Shown here: piece by piece, positions 24,112-24,538 of the stretch
How positions within the stretch are numbered: the stretch's first letter is position 1
Layout: each line of letters opens with the position of its first letter
DNA from: JBJEQG01 sp051881635
GTDB lineage: Bacteria; Bacillota; Clostridia; Oscillospirales; Acutalibacteraceae
DNA: 24,538 nt
Direction: 5' to 3'
Assembly (NCBI GenBank): GCA_051881635.1
Contig: JBJEQG010000031.1
Span: forward strand, 1-24,538
Notes under the pieces: model-generated
Seen by the model: only the letters and a program-made list of their open reading frames with translations
What the model was told of the DNA's origin: nothing
Databases searched by the model: none
Translations under genes and position numbers: made by a program

Positions 24112-24501
24112 ATGAAACAGGAAGAATTGGAACAATATAAAAGTCTTTTTGTCAAATTGCGGCTTTTTGCCTCGAAAGCGGCATTTAATGCGGAGGCGTT
24201 GGGAGAAACGATAAGAGTATTGGAAAAAATGAAAATTCAAACCCCGAACGATAAAACCGAACAAATTATGACCGCCGCCGTTGACACCTGTTCCATGCTT
24301 TATCAGGCGAAAGATTATGTGGCATTGTCAGCTTTTGCAGACGCTGTGCATACCTTGCCGGAAGTTTTCATGCCACCCTTTATCCCTAAACGGCATTATT
24401 GGCAAACCTTTGTAAGACCGTATTTTAAAAAATTTGGCAAAAACGAATTTTTTAAATATAAAGGGTATTTTCAAGGTCTTTCATGGATAAAACATAAATA
24501 G
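24112..24501 (+). CDS. Uncharacterised small protein after infB
   Basis: A 129-residue protein I do not recognise. It begins with charged helical sequence (KQEELEQYKSLFVKLRLFASKAAF). It continues as a mostly helical, soluble-looking chain (EQIMTAAVDTCSMLYQAKDYVALSAFADAVH) and ends with a basic, aromatic segment (FVRPYFKKFGKNEFFKYKGYFQGLSWIKHK). There is no signal peptide or membrane segment. The ATG at 24112 has CGGAGGA at good spacing; a more upstream in-frame ATG at 24076 lies inside the hairpin. It takes the place where rbfA often follows infB. It is not RbfA by sequence. Whether it is transcribed with the infB operon depends on the hairpin before it. Confidence 0.7.
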   Translation: MKQEELEQYKSLFVKLRLFASKAAFNAEALGETIRVLEKMKIQTPNDKTEQIMTAAVDTCSMLYQAKDYVALSAFADAVHTLPEVFMPPFIPKRHYWQTFVRPYFKKFGKNEFFKYKGYFQGLSWIKHK

Positions 24502-24538
24502 GTAGTTAAGCGTTTTGAAAGCGGCTATTTACCGCCTT

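Noticed and set aside
24519..24538. Start of a possible terminator after the last gene (GCGG/CCGC)
   Set aside because: The stem is only four clean base pairs and the window ends before any T-tract, so it cannot be judged.
1..24538. Search for CRISPR arrays, insertion sequences, tRNA or rRNA genes
   Set aside because: I saw no regularly spaced repeats, transposase motifs, tRNA-like cloverleafs or rRNA sequence in the window by reading; weak cases could be missed without a computed search.

Overview
This window is chromosomal DNA from a low-to-moderate GC Gram-positive bacterium, most likely a member of the Clostridia. The signs are the gene order rimP-nusA-ylxR-ylxQ-infB, a SecA with a zinc-binding SEC-C tail, a TasA/camelysin-like surface protein, strong AGGAGG-type ribosome binding sites, and sigma-A promoters that often carry an extended -10 (TGnTATAMT). 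The genus cannot be fixed from the sequence alone. I see no tRNA, rRNA, transposon, phage gene or CRISPR array.

Left part (1-7.7 kb): the end of a TasA/camelysin-like surface protein with a C-terminal membrane anchor. Three ABC-exporter cassettes of different subfamilies follow. The first (1359-3739, +) is an ATPase with a large permease. The second (3802-5516, -) is a BcrA-like ATPase with a six-helix permease. The third (5693-7642, -) is an operon of an XRE-AbrB fusion regulator, a DrrA-like ATPase and a small ABC-2 permease.

Middle (7.9-15.2 kb): a three-gene operon encodes an OmpR-family response regulator, its histidine kinase and a membrane-anchored HtrA/DegP-type protease. This resembles a secretion-stress or envelope-stress unit. 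Convergent to it are two genes for repeat-rich, propeller-like proteins. One is predicted cytosolic; the other has an N-terminal zinc ribbon, one membrane helix and an outside domain resembling DUF5050. Divergent from that pair is a 225-residue protein of unknown function with paired cysteines.

Right part (15.3-24.5 kb): housekeeping genes. They are a long secA, a small lipoprotein gene, and the rimP-nusA-ylxR-ylxQ-infB operon for ribosome maturation, transcription elongation/termination and translation initiation. The operon leader holds two hairpins whose arms can also pair with each other, which fits the NusA-dependent attenuation known for this operon in Bacillus. After infB the sequence has a 13-bp perfect hairpin and an unrecognised 129-residue gene where rbfA is often found.

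Protein export is a possible theme (SecA, HtrA with its two-component system, several exporters), but physical closeness is the only evidence. I found no clearly new system. The best leads are the switchable nusA leader, the zinc-ribbon/propeller gene pair, the XRE-AbrB regulated exporter and the unknown gene after infB.
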